Shown piece after piece: positions 9,156 to 18,672 of a stretch of 64,000 nucleotides of DNA. The DNA is from Vibrio ostreicida (lineage in GTDB: Bacteria; Pseudomonadota; Gammaproteobacteria; Enterobacterales; Vibrionaceae): NCBI RefSeq assembly GCF_013074385.2, contig NZ_JABEYA020000014.1:1-64000 (forward strand), written 5' to 3'. Under the pieces are notes generated by a model. The model did not search any database. It was not told the origin of the DNA and saw nothing but the letters and a program-made list of their open reading frames with translations. Within the stretch, counting starts at the first letter, position 1; the number at the start of each line of letters is the position of its first letter. A program made the translations under genes and the position numbers.

Positions 9156-10358
9156 TTATCCTAGAGCAGGTAACACGCCGATTGCTATGAGTATTTGAGT
9201 CGCGACAATGAGTACGCCGACGATTGTACTGAGCATTAGGCCAAGGTTTCCACCAAACACTTTATAGTGGGCAGGTTGTGACTGAGCGCGCGCTTTATTC
9301 ACCATAAGTATTGGAAGGAAGATAGCAAGGATAACCAAAGCGATAGCGGCATAACCTAACGCCATGATAAAGCCTTGAGGATAGAAAAGGGCAAAACCCA
9401 TCGGAGGGATAAAAGTGATCATCGCGACGGCGAGACGTGAATGACCCTTACCTTGTTTTTTAAGGGTATCACCCAAGAATTCAAACAAACCTAAGCTGAC
9501 ACCCAAAAAGGAAGTCAAGAGGGCTAAATCTGCAAACAGGCCTATGGTTTGGCCAAGATGACTCGTGTCAACTGTGGTCGCGAGCGTGGTAATCAATCCA
9601 CTGAGTTTCGGATTATCAAGAAGGGTGGATTGGTTGACAACGCCAAGGGTGACGATCTGCCAAAAAATGTAAACCACTAACGGAATAGCCGAACCGATTA
9701 AGATCGCTTTGCGAAGTGATGGAGTGTGGCCATCTAAGTAATTGACAATGGCTGGAATGCTGCCATGGAAACCAAACGACGTGAATATTACCGGAATCGC
9801 AGCCACAATAAGCCCTTGCTCTAATGGCATACTCAGCAGATAAGATTCTGTCACATTAGGTGCAAGAAAAGTTAGAACCAGAGCCATAGCGAGGATTTTA
9901 ACCACAAACAAAATGCGATTAACCTTGTCAACCGTGGCGGTACCAATCGTCACGACTGAAGCGACTAATACAGTAAACAGTAATGTTGAGGTTGTGTCTG
10001 ACACCTGCAAACCACTTAATCCAGCGATACGTTGAGCGAATTGTGAACCGCCGGCAGCAATATACGCGGCGCAAAGTGCGTAAAACAAAAACATCATTGA
10101 AAGGCTTGCAACCCATTTTCCTTTTGTACCTAGGAACTGTTTGGCCAATGTATGCAAGGTGGCATCTTGTCCCGCATGCTGATGGATTTCTATCATGAGT
10201 AGTGCGGTGTATGCCATCAATGCCCACAATGCCACCATGATCAGCAGCGAGATCGAAAAGCCAATACCAGCTGAAGCGAGAGGAAGTGCTAACATGCCAG
10301 CGCCAATCGTGGTACCAGCAATGATCAAAGTACTACCGAAGACCTTTGAGTTATTCAT
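9156..10358 (-). CDS. tyrP: tyrosine-specific aromatic amino acid permease
   Basis: This 400-residue inner-membrane proton symporter belongs to the hydroxy/aromatic amino acid permease family. It has about eleven hydrophobic segments. The N-terminus GSTLIIAGTTIGAGMLALPLA and the segment AIPVIFTSFGFHGSIPAIV closely match TyrP, and the C-terminal GFALFYPQGFIMALGYA is also shared. TnaB or Mtr are alternatives within the family, but similarity is best to TyrP as I recall it. Two TyrR-like boxes lie in the promoter region (10483-10522), which supports an aromatic amino acid role. Confidence 0.85.
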   Translation of the reverse strand: MNNSKVFGSTLIIAGTTIGAGMLALPLASAGIGFSISLLIMVALWALMAYTALLMIEIHQHAGQDATLHTLAKQFLGTKGKWVASLSMMFLFYALCAAYIAAGGSQFAQRIAGLSGLQVSDTTSTLLFTVLVASVVTIGTATVDKVNRILFVVKILAMALVLTFLAPNVTESYLLSMPLEQGLIVAAIPVIFTSFGFHGSIPAIVNYLDGHTPSLRKAILIGSAIPLVVYIFWQIVTLGVVNQSTLLDNPKLSGLITTLATTVDTSHLGQTIGLFADLALLTSFLGVSLGLFEFLGDTLKKQGKGHSRLAVAMITFIPPMGFALFYPQGFIMALGYAAIALVILAIFLPILMVNKARAQSQPAHYKVFGGNLGLMLSTIVGVLIVATQILIAIGVLPALG

Positions 10359-10482
10359 TGTATATAATTCTTTACGTTGTGACTTTCTATTTAGTGGTAA
10401 TAACCAGAAAATAGAAAGTATTTGGGGATGATTACTATGATTTCGCTATTGTGTAAAATTAAACAATCAAATTCAAGCAGAA

Positions 10483-10500
10483 TGTACACTAAATTAACCA
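10483..10500. promoter_or_regulatory. weak TyrR box
   Basis: TGTACA-N6-TAACCA matches the TyrR consensus TGTAAA-N6-TTTACA in one arm only. It lies four bases from the stronger box, with centres 22 bases apart and therefore on the same helix face, as in known strong/weak TyrR pairs. Confidence 0.35.
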
Positions 10501-10504
10501 CCAA

Positions 10505-10522
10505 TGTACATTTTTTTGTACA
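10505..10522. promoter_or_regulatory. strong TyrR box upstream of tyrP
   Basis: TGTACA-N6-TGTACA matches the TyrR consensus at five of six positions in each arm. It lies about 147 bases before the tyrP start in the 336-base gap between tyrP and the small gene at 10695. It is a likely site for tyrosine-responsive control by TyrR. I see no gene in the rest of the gap. Confidence 0.6.
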
Positions 10523-10694
10523 CCCTCGGTTGTTGAGGTGGCGCAAACGTTTATCTGGGAGGAATCTCATATCATGGTCTGTGTTTCCTTTGTACTTTCA
10601 AAAAACTGTCATATAACCGAGTTACAAAAGAGTTATCGACCGCATATCCAGTTTGTACGCAGTTGTATTCAATGTGCAGAGTAAGGAAGTCAGC

Positions 10695-10817
10695 ATGAGT
10701 GACCAAACGAATAACGAAGAATACCTTGAGCTATTAGATGCGATGGAAATTGGTTTTGAACTGACGGACTATGAGCCGTCGGTTAGAGTCATTACCGACG
10801 ATTTATTCAAACAATAG
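10695..10817 (+). CDS. small acidic protein, unknown (40 residues)
   Basis: ATG at 10695 follows AAGGAAG at good spacing and opens a 40-codon frame ending TAG at 10817. The product is acidic and soluble, with MSDQTNNEEYLELLDAMEIG at the start and ITDDLFKQ at the end. I do not recognise it. A good ribosome site and acidic, helix-like composition suggest a real gene. It lies 90 bases before acpH on the same strand. Confidence 0.55.
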   Translation: MSDQTNNEEYLELLDAMEIGFELTDYEPSVRVITDDLFKQ

Positions 10818-10907
10818 AAGAGGCGCACGTCACCGCTAGAGAAAGCCAGTGGTATTTTACTGGCTTTGTGCTTTTATAAAGGTAGAGTTTTCTGTAAAGG
10901 CTCACGT

Positions 10908-11483
10908 TTGAACTATCTTGCTCACCTTCACATTGCTGATCATTGCCAATCAAGCTTATTGGGCAACCTCTTAGGCGATTTTGTAAAGGGTTCGCCTGAA
11001 GCTCAGTTTGAGCCTAACCTATCACAAGGTATACGGCTTCATCGATTTGTCGACTCGTTTACTGATCAGCATCAAGGTGTGAGCATGGCCAAAGCCCTAT
11101 TTCCAAATGGGGTAAGAAGATTTTCAGGTATTGGTCTCGATATGTTTTGGGATCATTGCTTGGCGAAGCATTGGGGAAAATATCACCCTGAATCTTTGGT
11201 CAGTTTTTGTGCTGAAGCCGAAGTGATCGTCTCTCGGGATAGTCCGCAGTCGCTTCCTAGCCATTTTGTACGCACTGCACATGCGATGTGGCAAGGGAAA
11301 TGGTTACAGTCCTACCAAGATTTAGACAACATCGGTTTAGCACTTCAGAGAATGTCGATGCGTTCGCCTAAAATGGCGAGGTTAGCGGATTGTTTCCCGT
11401 TTCTGGAACAACATTATCTTACACTCAACGAGGTATTTAGTGAGTTCTACCCTGAGATACTAACTGCGAGCAAAAGATTCTGA
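10908..11483 (+). CDS. acpH: acyl carrier protein phosphodiesterase
   Basis: AcpH removes the phosphopantetheine arm from holo-ACP. The 191-residue product begins (L/M)NYLAHLHIAD and continues SSLLGNLLGDFVKG, the family signature. It also has LDMFWDHCLAKHW with its metal-binding His and Asp and ends YPEI. The start is a TTG at 10908, preceded by AAAGG at seven bases; this position aligns with the start of characterised AcpH. Another TTG fourteen codons upstream is unlikely. The gene lies 35 bases before rhlE. Confidence 0.88.
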   Translation: MNYLAHLHIADHCQSSLLGNLLGDFVKGSPEAQFEPNLSQGIRLHRFVDSFTDQHQGVSMAKALFPNGVRRFSGIGLDMFWDHCLAKHWGKYHPESLVSFCAEAEVIVSRDSPQSLPSHFVRTAHAMWQGKWLQSYQDLDNIGLALQRMSMRSPKMARLADCFPFLEQHYLTLNEVFSEFYPEILTASKRF

Positions 11484-11518
11484 TAAAATCCCCAGTCTTG
11501 CTAATACAGGTAACTCGC

Positions 11519-12778
11519 ATGTTGACTGATTTTGAATCTCTAGGCCTAAACTCAACGCTTTTAACCACACTTCAGACTCTGGGTTTTGCCCAACCAACAG
11601 AAGTACAAACCCAAGCTATTCCCCATGTACTTGGCGGTCAGGATGTCTTGGCTGGAGCTCAAACTGGAACGGGAAAAACCGCGGCATTTGGTTTGCCCAT
11701 TTTACACAAATTGATGGAGACGGGCTCGGTTCGTGATCCCCAGGGGAACGATGTCACTGCATTGGTGCTTGTACCAACACGAGAATTAGCTCAGCAAGTG
11801 TATGACAGCCTGTCTCAATATGCGCTCGGCACTCAAATGAGTATTGTTGCTGCCTATGGTGGCACCAGTATGAAAGTACAAACCGATCATCTCATGCACG
11901 GTTGTGATGTGCTTGTCGCGACACCGGGACGTCTACTGGACCATCTGTTTTGCAAGAATATCAATTTATCTCGACTGGGCTATCTTGTTCTCGATGAAGC
12001 CGACCGTATGTTGGATATGGGATTTATGCCCGATATTAAACGTATTTTGAAGCGTTGTAATGAGCAGCGACAAACCCTGTTTTTTTCGGCGACGTTTGAC
12101 ACGCGTATTAAATCGATCGCCTATAAAATGCTGAACTCTCCAGCGGAAGTTCAAGTGACGCCGTCGAACATTGCCGCCGAGACGGTAACCCAAATGGTTT
12201 ATCCGGTGGACAAAAAGCGCAAAGCTGAACTGTTAGCGTTTCTTATTGGTTCTCGTAACTGGCAACAAGTTCTTGTTTTTACAAAAACGAAGCAAGGCAG
12301 CGATGCACTTGCAAAAGAGTTAAAACTTGATGGAATTAAAGCGGTTTCCATTAATGGTGACAAAAGCCAAGGTGCGCGCCAAAAGGCTTTAGATGATTTC
12401 AAATCCGGCAAAGTTCGAGCACTGATTGCAACTGACGTAGCGGCGCGTGGCCTTGATATTAAGCAACTTGAACAAGTCGTCAATTTTGACCTTCCCTACA
12501 AAGCGGAAGATTATGTACACCGGATCGGTCGAACGGGTCGTGCGGGTCAGAAAGGCTTCGCGGTTTCTCTGATGAGTCGTGACGAGGAATACTTATTAGA
12601 AGCGATTGAGCGTTTACTTGATGCCAAGCTCCCTCAAGAGTGGCTGCAAGGCTTTGAACCTAGCATGATCAACCAGGCAGAGTCAGAGGGGAGTTCACCT
12701 AGGAAAGGGCGTGGTGCCGATAAAAGAAAAATGAAGGCAAAATTAAAAATACACGCGGCCCGAGGGAAGAGGGGCTAG
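11519..12778 (+). CDS. rhlE: DEAD-box RNA helicase, RhlE family
   Basis: This 419-residue cytoplasmic helicase has all core motifs: AQTGTGKTAAF, PTRELAQQV, VLDEADRMLDMGF, FFSATF and HRIGRTGRAGQKG. The C-terminal tail is short, basic and Lys/Arg-rich (KRKMKAKLK), as in RhlE-type proteins, and there is no DbpA-like domain. The start ATG at 11519 has AGGT seven bases upstream. Roles in ribosome assembly and RNA turnover are known for the family. The exact subgroup is uncertain, since vibrios have several RhlE-like paralogues. Confidence 0.85.
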   Translation: MLTDFESLGLNSTLLTTLQTLGFAQPTEVQTQAIPHVLGGQDVLAGAQTGTGKTAAFGLPILHKLMETGSVRDPQGNDVTALVLVPTRELAQQVYDSLSQYALGTQMSIVAAYGGTSMKVQTDHLMHGCDVLVATPGRLLDHLFCKNINLSRLGYLVLDEADRMLDMGFMPDIKRILKRCNEQRQTLFFSATFDTRIKSIAYKMLNSPAEVQVTPSNIAAETVTQMVYPVDKKRKAELLAFLIGSRNWQQVLVFTKTKQGSDALAKELKLDGIKAVSINGDKSQGARQKALDDFKSGKVRALIATDVAARGLDIKQLEQVVNFDLPYKAEDYVHRIGRTGRAGQKGFAVSLMSRDEEYLLEAIERLLDAKLPQEWLQGFEPSMINQAESEGSSPRKGRGADKRKMKAKLKIHAARGKRG

Positions 12779-12885
12779 TCCGACATTTTAATCCGTGCGG
12801 GATAACAATTTGAACATTAAAATATAGGACTGTTTGTACTTTACCCTTAACATCAAACGATTCACTAAGTTCAAAGGAATGAACG

Positions 12886-13392
12886 ATGCAGCTTGTGCTT
12901 CTTAAAAAAAGCGATGTCGAAAAACTGCTGGAGTTTGAACTGGACAACAGAGCATGGTTTGAGCAAAATATTCCCGCGCGAGAAATTGGATTCTATTCAA
13001 AGCAAGGTGTCCGTAAACATATTCAACTGTTTTTGGATGAGTACCGTCAAAAATCCATGATTCCTATGCTCATTGTTAATACATCCGGAGATATTCTTGG
13101 GCGTATTAACGTTTCGGAGATTAATCGGAAGAAAAGTGTCGCGTATCTTGGCTATCGCGTCGGAAAAAAATCAATTAATCAGGGTGTTGCAAAGTTTGCC
13201 GTTGCCAGCATCATTGGTATATTAGAAAAAATCGGTATTCAGCGGTTGGTGGCCTTTGCGTCAACGGAGAATCAAGCTTCACAGAACGTGTTACTATCGA
13301 GTGGCTTTACGCCCGGTAAAGTGGTGAAGAAATACGCACAGATGAATAATAAGAGCGTTGATTGCATTGAGTTTCAGTTGCTACTTTCTTGA
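12886..13392 (+). CDS. GNAT N-acetyltransferase (RimJ/RimL type)
   Basis: This is a 168-residue GNAT-fold protein. It begins MQLVLLKKSDVEKLLEFE and contains LGRINVSEINRKKSVAYLGYRVG followed by the acetyl-CoA-binding stretch INQGVAKFAV. The late segment VAFASTENQASQNVLLSSGF is typical of enzymes that acetylate protein N-termini or small amines. The substrate is unknown. AAAGGA precedes the ATG. The next gene starts 10 bases after its stop, forming a three-gene unit with two GFA-fold genes. Confidence 0.82.
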   Translation: MQLVLLKKSDVEKLLEFELDNRAWFEQNIPAREIGFYSKQGVRKHIQLFLDEYRQKSMIPMLIVNTSGDILGRINVSEINRKKSVAYLGYRVGKKSINQGVAKFAVASIIGILEKIGIQRLVAFASTENQASQNVLLSSGFTPGKVVKKYAQMNNKSVDCIEFQLLLS

Positions 13393-13402
13393 AGGTTTAT
13401 GG

Positions 13403-13804
13403 ATGATAACTAAAGTGGGAAACACTAAAATTGAACCATATCACAGGGCATTTTGCCACTGTGGTGGGGTGGAGATGGAGTTACATCTCCCTTTGGGAAT
13501 CGATAAACCCAGACGGTGTGACTGCTCAATATGCAGGCGGAAAGGGGCGATTGTTGCATCGGTTAAACTTGATGGTATTCGTATTATTCGCGGCGAGCAA
13601 CTTTTGCAACTTTATCAGTTTAATACAGGGACCGCAAAGCACTACTTTTGCTCGATTTGTGGCATATATACTCACCATCAAAGACGCTCTGACCCCACGG
13701 AATATGGTTTCAATCTGGGCTGTTTGCAAGGCGTTAACCCTTATGACTTAGAAGACGTGCTCACCGTGGATGGTATCAATCATCCGGCAGATCGGGGAGC
13801 ATGA
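13403..13804 (+). CDS. GFA-fold zinc protein (first of a tandem pair)
   Basis: The 133-residue protein has the zinc cysteines of the glutathione-dependent formaldehyde-activating (GFA/Mss4-like) fold: HCGG near residue 15, CDCSIC near residue 37, and FCSICGIYTHH near residue 75. I chose ATG 13403, which has GAAGG upstream and follows the GNAT stop by 10 bases. The frame is open further up, inside the GNAT gene. Most members have no proven substrate, and the family name does not establish formaldehyde chemistry. Confidence 0.8.
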   Translation: MITKVGNTKIEPYHRAFCHCGGVEMELHLPLGIDKPRRCDCSICRRKGAIVASVKLDGIRIIRGEQLLQLYQFNTGTAKHYFCSICGIYTHHQRRSDPTEYGFNLGCLQGVNPYDLEDVLTVDGINHPADRGA

Positions 13805-13808
13805 CACA

Positions 13809-14228
13809 ATGACATTCCCAATCACCGTATCCTGCCAATGTGGTCAAGTGACTTACACGTTGAAAGCCGCTCCTCTTAAAGTAATTGCCTGTCACTGCCA
13901 ACAGTGCCAAACCTTGTCCACCAGTGCGTACAGTATTACGGCAACGGTCAAAGCACAGGATATCCATTTTAAAGGCCAATTGAGTGAATGGCGAAGAGTT
14001 GCAAACAGTGGCAATACTAACGTCGCTAAATTTTGTCCGGCCTGCGGCAACCGCGTTTATCATTTCAACCCTGAAATCCCAACCTTGGTGAGGCTCAAAC
14101 TCAAGCCATCAGGCGCGGTGTTTGAGCGCCTGTTTGAACCACAAATGCATATATGGATGAGTGAAAAACAGGTGTGGGTCACGGTTCCTGAAACGATACC
14201 TTGTTTTGATAAACAACCCACCCTGTAG
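13809..14228 (+). CDS. GFA-fold zinc protein (second of a tandem pair)
   Basis: This 139-residue paralogue starts four bases after the first GFA gene. It has SCQCGQVTY, CHCQQCQTLS and FCPACGNRVYHF, giving the same set of zinc-binding cysteines. ATG 13809 lies nine bases after GGAG. The two copies are quite different in sequence, so this is an old duplication or two subfamilies. The substrate is unknown. The 209-base gap that follows holds no gene that I can see. Confidence 0.8.
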   Translation: MTFPITVSCQCGQVTYTLKAAPLKVIACHCQQCQTLSTSAYSITATVKAQDIHFKGQLSEWRRVANSGNTNVAKFCPACGNRVYHFNPEIPTLVRLKLKPSGAVFERLFEPQMHIWMSEKQVWVTVPETIPCFDKQPTL

Positions 14229-14437
14229 ACAAAACATAGCGAATCTTCAATAGTAACAATACTATCAATATCAATGTCATTTATGAAATGTGTATTAAAA
14301 TGAGTGAGTTAGTCCATTTTTGAACAAAGCTTGACTTGCGGTCGGATCACGTAAGACCTTGACAACACACGGCGATGCACTATTACTTACCGATGACACC
14401 GACGGAATACTAAACAAAACAGTCTTGGAGTTATTCG

Positions 14438-15211
14438 ATGAAAAAGAGCATCACCTTACTTTGTGCAGCGCTCGCTTCTGCAGGCGCCGTAGCGAGTACC
14501 AATGTCACTGTCTATGGTGACGATTCTTATCCACCCTATTCCTACGTGGAGAGCGGTCGGGTAACGGGTATTTACACCGTCATTCTCGAAGCTGTGTTTT
14601 CAAAAATGCCCGATTACAATGTGACGATCAAAGGCGTCCCTTGGAAACGAGGCCTCTCTGAAGCGGAAGGCAGCAAAATATTTGCCCTTTACCCACCGTA
14701 TAAACGACCTGAGCAGCGTCCATATATGGAGTATGATACACCGATCCTTGACGAAAAAGTTGTGGTAGTGTGTCAGAAGTCGGTGCTAAGTAGCCCTAAG
14801 CCAAATTGGCCAGGTGACTATATGGGAATGACCATCGGGATTAACTCAGGGTTTGCCGCAGGCGGTGACGAGTTTAAAGCGGCGGTCGCAGCCGGAAAAA
14901 TTAAGCGTTCAGAAACCAAAGGGACGCCGAAAAACTTGCTCAAATTAATCGCTGGGCGTATCGATTGCTACATCAATGACTCACTGTCCACTCAGTGGGA
15001 ATTGAAAAAGCTGCAAAATGAAGGTAAATACGACGGCCAGAGTGTGGTTGAAGGCGCGATAATCAGTTCGGAACAGGGCTTCCTTGGATTTGTTACTGAC
15101 GGTTCCAGTTATCCGTATAAAGCTGACTTCAAGGCCAAGTACGATAAGGCCCTCAAGGAGATGAAGCAAAGTGGGGAGTTGGATAAAATCGTCAAAGACT
15201 TTATCCAATAA
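14438..15211 (+). CDS. periplasmic solute-binding protein (amino-acid ABC type), solitary
   Basis: The 257-residue protein has a signal peptide (MKKSITLLCAALASAGAVAS) and the bacterial family 3 solute-binding fold. The first lobe reads VTVYGDDSYPPYSYVESGRVTGIYT, and a second-lobe motif is RIDCYINDSL. Family members bind polar amino acids or related compounds in the periplasm. No permease or ATPase gene is next to it, so it may serve a distant transporter or act as a sensor partner. A strong terminator follows. Confidence 0.82.
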   Translation: MKKSITLLCAALASAGAVASTNVTVYGDDSYPPYSYVESGRVTGIYTVILEAVFSKMPDYNVTIKGVPWKRGLSEAEGSKIFALYPPYKRPEQRPYMEYDTPILDEKVVVVCQKSVLSSPKPNWPGDYMGMTIGINSGFAAGGDEFKAAVAAGKIKRSETKGTPKNLLKLIAGRIDCYINDSLSTQWELKKLQNEGKYDGQSVVEGAIISSEQGFLGFVTDGSSYPYKADFKAKYDKALKEMKQSGELDKIVKDFIQ

Positions 15212-15228
15212 TGTATCAGTCAAAGTTA

Positions 15229-15266
15229 ACAAAAAAAGCGGAAGCCTAAGCTTCCGCTTTTTTGTT
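15229..15266. terminator. bidirectional terminator
   Basis: AAGCGGAAGC and GCTTCCGCTT are 10-base arms around CTAA, flanked by A7 and T6 tracts. It separates the convergent binding-protein and desaturase genes. Confidence 0.9.
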
Positions 15267-16392
15267 AAGCGTACTGTGAAATCATTGACTGCCAGCTTCG
15301 CCGTTGGCTTTTAAAGTCGTCTTTCATTTGCTGATAGCGCACAGTGAGAGCGGAATGCTCATACTTTTTTGCAAGATCGCTTTTCTTACTTTCTAAGAGC
15401 TCTTTTTTCAACGCATAGTAATCGGACATTTTTTTCATCAGCGCATCAAACTCCTTATTCAATGCCTCGTTAATCAGTTTGGCATTAGGGTGTTGACTGA
15501 TGTTTTTTGACGCGATGGCGAGCGCTTGTTTTGCCATCGCCTTTTCGATTTTGATTTTTGGCGTGACTCGTAACCTTGTGGTTAACCCAACCCATGACGA
15601 TGATTTAATCAGCCATTTTGTGGGATCGTATTGCCACCAGTGGATACCGTTGCGATAGTCGTTTTCAAAAATATGGTGGTAGTTATGATAACCCTCGCCA
15701 AACGTAAATACAGCAAGAATAGCATTGTCCCGGGCGGTATTTTTGTCTGTATAGGGCTGTGAACCCCAAATGTGAGCGAGTGAGTTAATAAAAAAGGTCG
15801 AATGATGACTCAACACTAAGCGAACGATACAGATGATCAGCAACATACCAATGATGTCTTGGTAGACGATCCCAAGTACAAGGGGGACACCAATATTCAT
15901 GGCGATGGCAAGTGGTAGATAATATTTGTGTTGCCACATCACGATCTTGTCTTTTTGTAGGTCACGGCAGTTACTGTAATCCGTATACGTATTCTGATTA
16001 TACTGTCTCAGCATCCAACCGATGTGAGAATACCAGAATCCCCGTTTGGCTGAGTAGGGATCTCTATCGTTATTGTCGACATGCTTATGGTGGATACGGT
16101 GATCAGAACTCCAGTGAAGGGCACTGTTTTGGAGAGCAAACGCACCACCTAAAGCAAACAATAACCTCAGTGACCAATGGGCTTCGTAGGTTTTGTGAGA
16201 CCACAAGCGGTGGTAACCCGCCGTCACAGAAAGGTTACAAAAAGAAAAAGTGATCAGTAACCATGTCCAATGCTCCACACCGTAACCAGATTCGAGGCCA
16301 TACCAAGGCGCGAACACGGCAGCGATGACAAAAGTAGAGAGAAAAAGCAGGACGTTGAGCCATATTATTGGCGGCTTTTCCTTAAGAGACAT
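15265..16392 (-). CDS. membrane fatty-acid (acyl-CoA type) desaturase
   Basis: This 375-residue integral membrane di-iron enzyme introduces a cis double bond, most likely delta-9, into acyl chains. The three histidine boxes are HRLWSH near residue 62, HRIHHKHVD near residue 99 and EGYHNYHHIF near residue 236. About four hydrophobic segments surround them. The C-terminal 110 residues are charged and probably coiled, which is longer than in minimal desaturases. Such enzymes help adjust membrane fluidity in the cold. No regulator is adjacent. Confidence 0.92.
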   Translation of the reverse strand: MSLKEKPPIIWLNVLLFLSTFVIAAVFAPWYGLESGYGVEHWTWLLITFSFCNLSVTAGYHRLWSHKTYEAHWSLRLLFALGGAFALQNSALHWSSDHRIHHKHVDNNDRDPYSAKRGFWYSHIGWMLRQYNQNTYTDYSNCRDLQKDKIVMWQHKYYLPLAIAMNIGVPLVLGIVYQDIIGMLLIICIVRLVLSHHSTFFINSLAHIWGSQPYTDKNTARDNAILAVFTFGEGYHNYHHIFENDYRNGIHWWQYDPTKWLIKSSSWVGLTTRLRVTPKIKIEKAMAKQALAIASKNISQHPNAKLINEALNKEFDALMKKMSDYYALKKELLESKKSDLAKKYEHSALTVRYQQMKDDFKSQRRSWQSMISQYA

Positions 16393-16662
16393 TCGAGATT
16401 TCCTTTGAGCTTACGATTGTACGCCAGAATATCAGCGTACATGTGTAAGTCAAATAAAAGTTAAGCCTTAACAAACAAGTGGCTGTTCTTAAAACGGCGG
16501 CTGATTATGATAAATAATTGGTGTAATGATGCTATTTAAAGCGAACATTGTCGAGTTTGGGTAAGAAAGCATCATTCTTTGTAGTATTATTGGCTTTTTG
16601 CCAAATGTTTAATAGTATAAATAGGTGAATAATCCTTAAAAGGGTGTAATAAGGAACTGAAA

Positions 16663-17220
16663 ATGGAATTTAAAGTAGCCGAATATAGCGATTATGAACG
16701 TATTGCTGCATTGCATACTCAGAGTTGGAAAACGTTTTACCATGGACTTTTGTCTGAAGACTATTTACGTGACGAAATCAGTGATGAGCGTCTGGCCATT
16801 TGGCAAACTCGACTGATAAACCCACCTTTCAATCAACATGTTTTGTTACTGGATGAAGGCGGGTTATTGTGTGGTTTTGTCTGTGCATTTGGAAATCACG
16901 ACTTCGAAAAGGGGACGATGATTGATGCATTACATGTCGATGAAAGTTTCCGAGGCCGTGGCTTAGGGGTTAAGTTGATGGCCGAAGTGGCAAAGTGGAT
17001 CAAACAGTACTTTCCTGAAAATGCGGTCTATCTTGAAGTCATCAAGGATAATGTGCAGGCCGTAAAATTTTATGAGCATATTGGCGGAACGTGTGAACAA
17101 GAGCGGCTGTGGAAAGCACCGTGCGGCAGTCACGTTCCCTTGTTAATTTTTCACTGGCGCTCCGTTAACGAACTCTTGCAATGTATCGGCCAACATACAT
17201 CGGCTGAAGTGGTGCCTTAG
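16663..17220 (+). CDS. GNAT N-acetyltransferase
   Basis: A 185-residue GNAT protein. It begins MEFKVAEYSDYERIAALHTQSWKT(F), a common start for this family. The acetyl-CoA-binding region reads DALHVDESFRGRGLGVKLM, followed by LEVIKDNVQAVKFYEHIGG. The substrate is unknown. It stands alone between the divergent desaturase and the convergent dsdA. The 270-base gap upstream is AT-rich with no gene visible. Confidence 0.85.
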   Translation: MEFKVAEYSDYERIAALHTQSWKTFYHGLLSEDYLRDEISDERLAIWQTRLINPPFNQHVLLLDEGGLLCGFVCAFGNHDFEKGTMIDALHVDESFRGRGLGVKLMAEVAKWIKQYFPENAVYLEVIKDNVQAVKFYEHIGGTCEQERLWKAPCGSHVPLLIFHWRSVNELLQCIGQHTSAEVVP

Positions 17221-17276
17221 TCACTCTCCTGCGATCGCTTGCTGTGGTGTGATGCCTTATGTGCGAGTTTGGTTAC

Positions 17277-18584
17277 TTACTCTGATAAATATTGCCTCAT
17301 TTCTTGTTCAGGAACCATCCCTCCGCCAGTTGCCCAAACAAGATGGGTCGCGTTAGAAAACTGTTGCTCGGTTAGGTGGTGCTGGGAGGCATACGCAGAA
17401 TGACTAGAGATGATAAATGGCCCTTTCATTCCCGCAAGGGCAGAAGGTTCCAGAGCTATGCCTTCCGTTGCTTTGAGTCTTTTAAGATGGGATAACAAGG
17501 TGCTGTCTTTAACCGTGTAGTAGCCGCTAATGAGTCGTTCCATTGCTCGGCCGACAAACCCCGAGGCTCTGCCGACGGCAAGGCCGTCAGCGACAGTCTG
17601 GTTGTTCAGACCAATGTCTTGTACGCAAATACCATCGTGTAAGCCCGTATATACGCCGAGCATCATACAAGGGGATTCGGTTGGCTCAGCAAAGAAGCAA
17701 TGGACATGATCGCCAAAGGCGAGTTTAAGGCCGAATGCAACGCCGCCTGGACCGCCGCCAACACCACAGGGAAGATACACAAACAGTGGATGATGGCGAT
17801 CAACGTGAATTTGATGTCTTTCTAACTGAGCTTTCAGGCGGTGCCCTGCAACGGAGTAACCCAAGAACAGCGTGGTTGAGTTCTCATCATCGATAAAAAA
17901 ACAGTTTGGTTGGGCTTCTGCTTGGCGGCGACCGTTCGATACTGCGATACTGTAATCTGCGTCATACTCGACGACGTTCACCCCCTGTTGCTTTAACTTG
18001 TCTTTTTTCCATTGCTTGGCTTCCGACGACATATGTACGGTGACATCAAATCCCAATTTTGCACTGATAATGCCAATAGATAAGCCCAAATTGCCGGTTG
18101 AGCCCACAGCAATACTGTAGTTTGAGAAAAACTGACGGCACTCCGGAGACGCGAGCTTGGCGTAGTCATCTGAAAGATTGATTAGACCTTGCTCAATTGC
18201 CAGCTTTTCAGCATGAACCAAGACTTCATAAACGCCGCCACGGGCCTTAATGGATCCTGAAATCGGCAACGCGTTATCCATCTTTATCATCAGACGGCCG
18301 CTTAACTTGTGGCCGTAGTGCTGCTCAAGCGAAGACTTCATGCTGAGAATGTCTTGTATGGGGGATTCGATGATGCCTTTGTCGGGTTTGGTTTCTGGGA
18401 AGACATGCGCCAAATATGGGCCAAATCGGTTCAGGCGCTGAAGCGCGTCATAAGAGTCCTGTGCGTTGAGTCCAACGTGTTCAAGCGCTTGCTCTGCAGC
18501 AGGAAGAGAACGAGGAAACCAATGGGTTTCTTCTTGTCTGATAAGCGCATTAATGAGCGCTGAATCCACCATGGATGAGGTCAT
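17277..18584 (-). CDS. dsdA: D-serine ammonia-lyase
   Basis: DsdA is a pyridoxal-phosphate enzyme that deaminates D-serine to pyruvate and ammonia. This both detoxifies and uses D-serine. The PLP lysine lies in [20 protein letters not shown], and cofactor-binding stretches are [15 protein letters not shown] and [11 protein letters not shown]. Length is 435 residues against about 440 usual. The start MTSSMVDS at 18584 has AAGGA eight bases upstream. It is divergent from its activator dsdC. No D-serine permease (dsdX) gene is adjacent, unlike the enterobacterial operon. Confidence 0.95.
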   Translation of the reverse strand: MTSSMVDSALINALIRQEETHWFPRSLPAAEQALEHVGLNAQDSYDALQRLNRFGPYLAHVFPETKPDKGIIESPIQDILSMKSSLEQHYGHKLSGRLMIKMDNALPISGSIKARGGVYEVLVHAEKLAIEQGLINLSDDYAKLASPECRQFFSNYSIAVGSTGNLGLSIGIISAKLGFDVTVHMSSEAKQWKKDKLKQQGVNVVEYDADYSIAVSNGRRQAEAQPNCFFIDDENSTTLFLGYSVAGHRLKAQLERHQIHVDRHHPLFVYLPCGVGGGPGGVAFGLKLAFGDHVHCFFAEPTESPCMMLGVYTGLHDGICVQDIGLNNQTVADGLAVGRASGFVGRAMERLISGYYTVKDSTLLSHLKRLKATEGIALEPSALAGMKGPFIISSHSAYASQHHLTEQQFSNATHLVWATGGGMVPEQEMRQYLSE

Positions 18585-18672
18585 AATCAAAGTCCTTATT
18601 TGACAATGTAGCGGTAATATCGAGTTATTTAACGCTATTTATTGAGACACAACAAACGATACCTACTCATTA

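Noticed and set aside
16460..16505. Integron attC-like sequence upstream of a GNAT gene
   Set aside because: TTAACAAAC-like and GGCGGC pieces occur, but the paired R and L boxes of an attC site are not present and there is no integrase.
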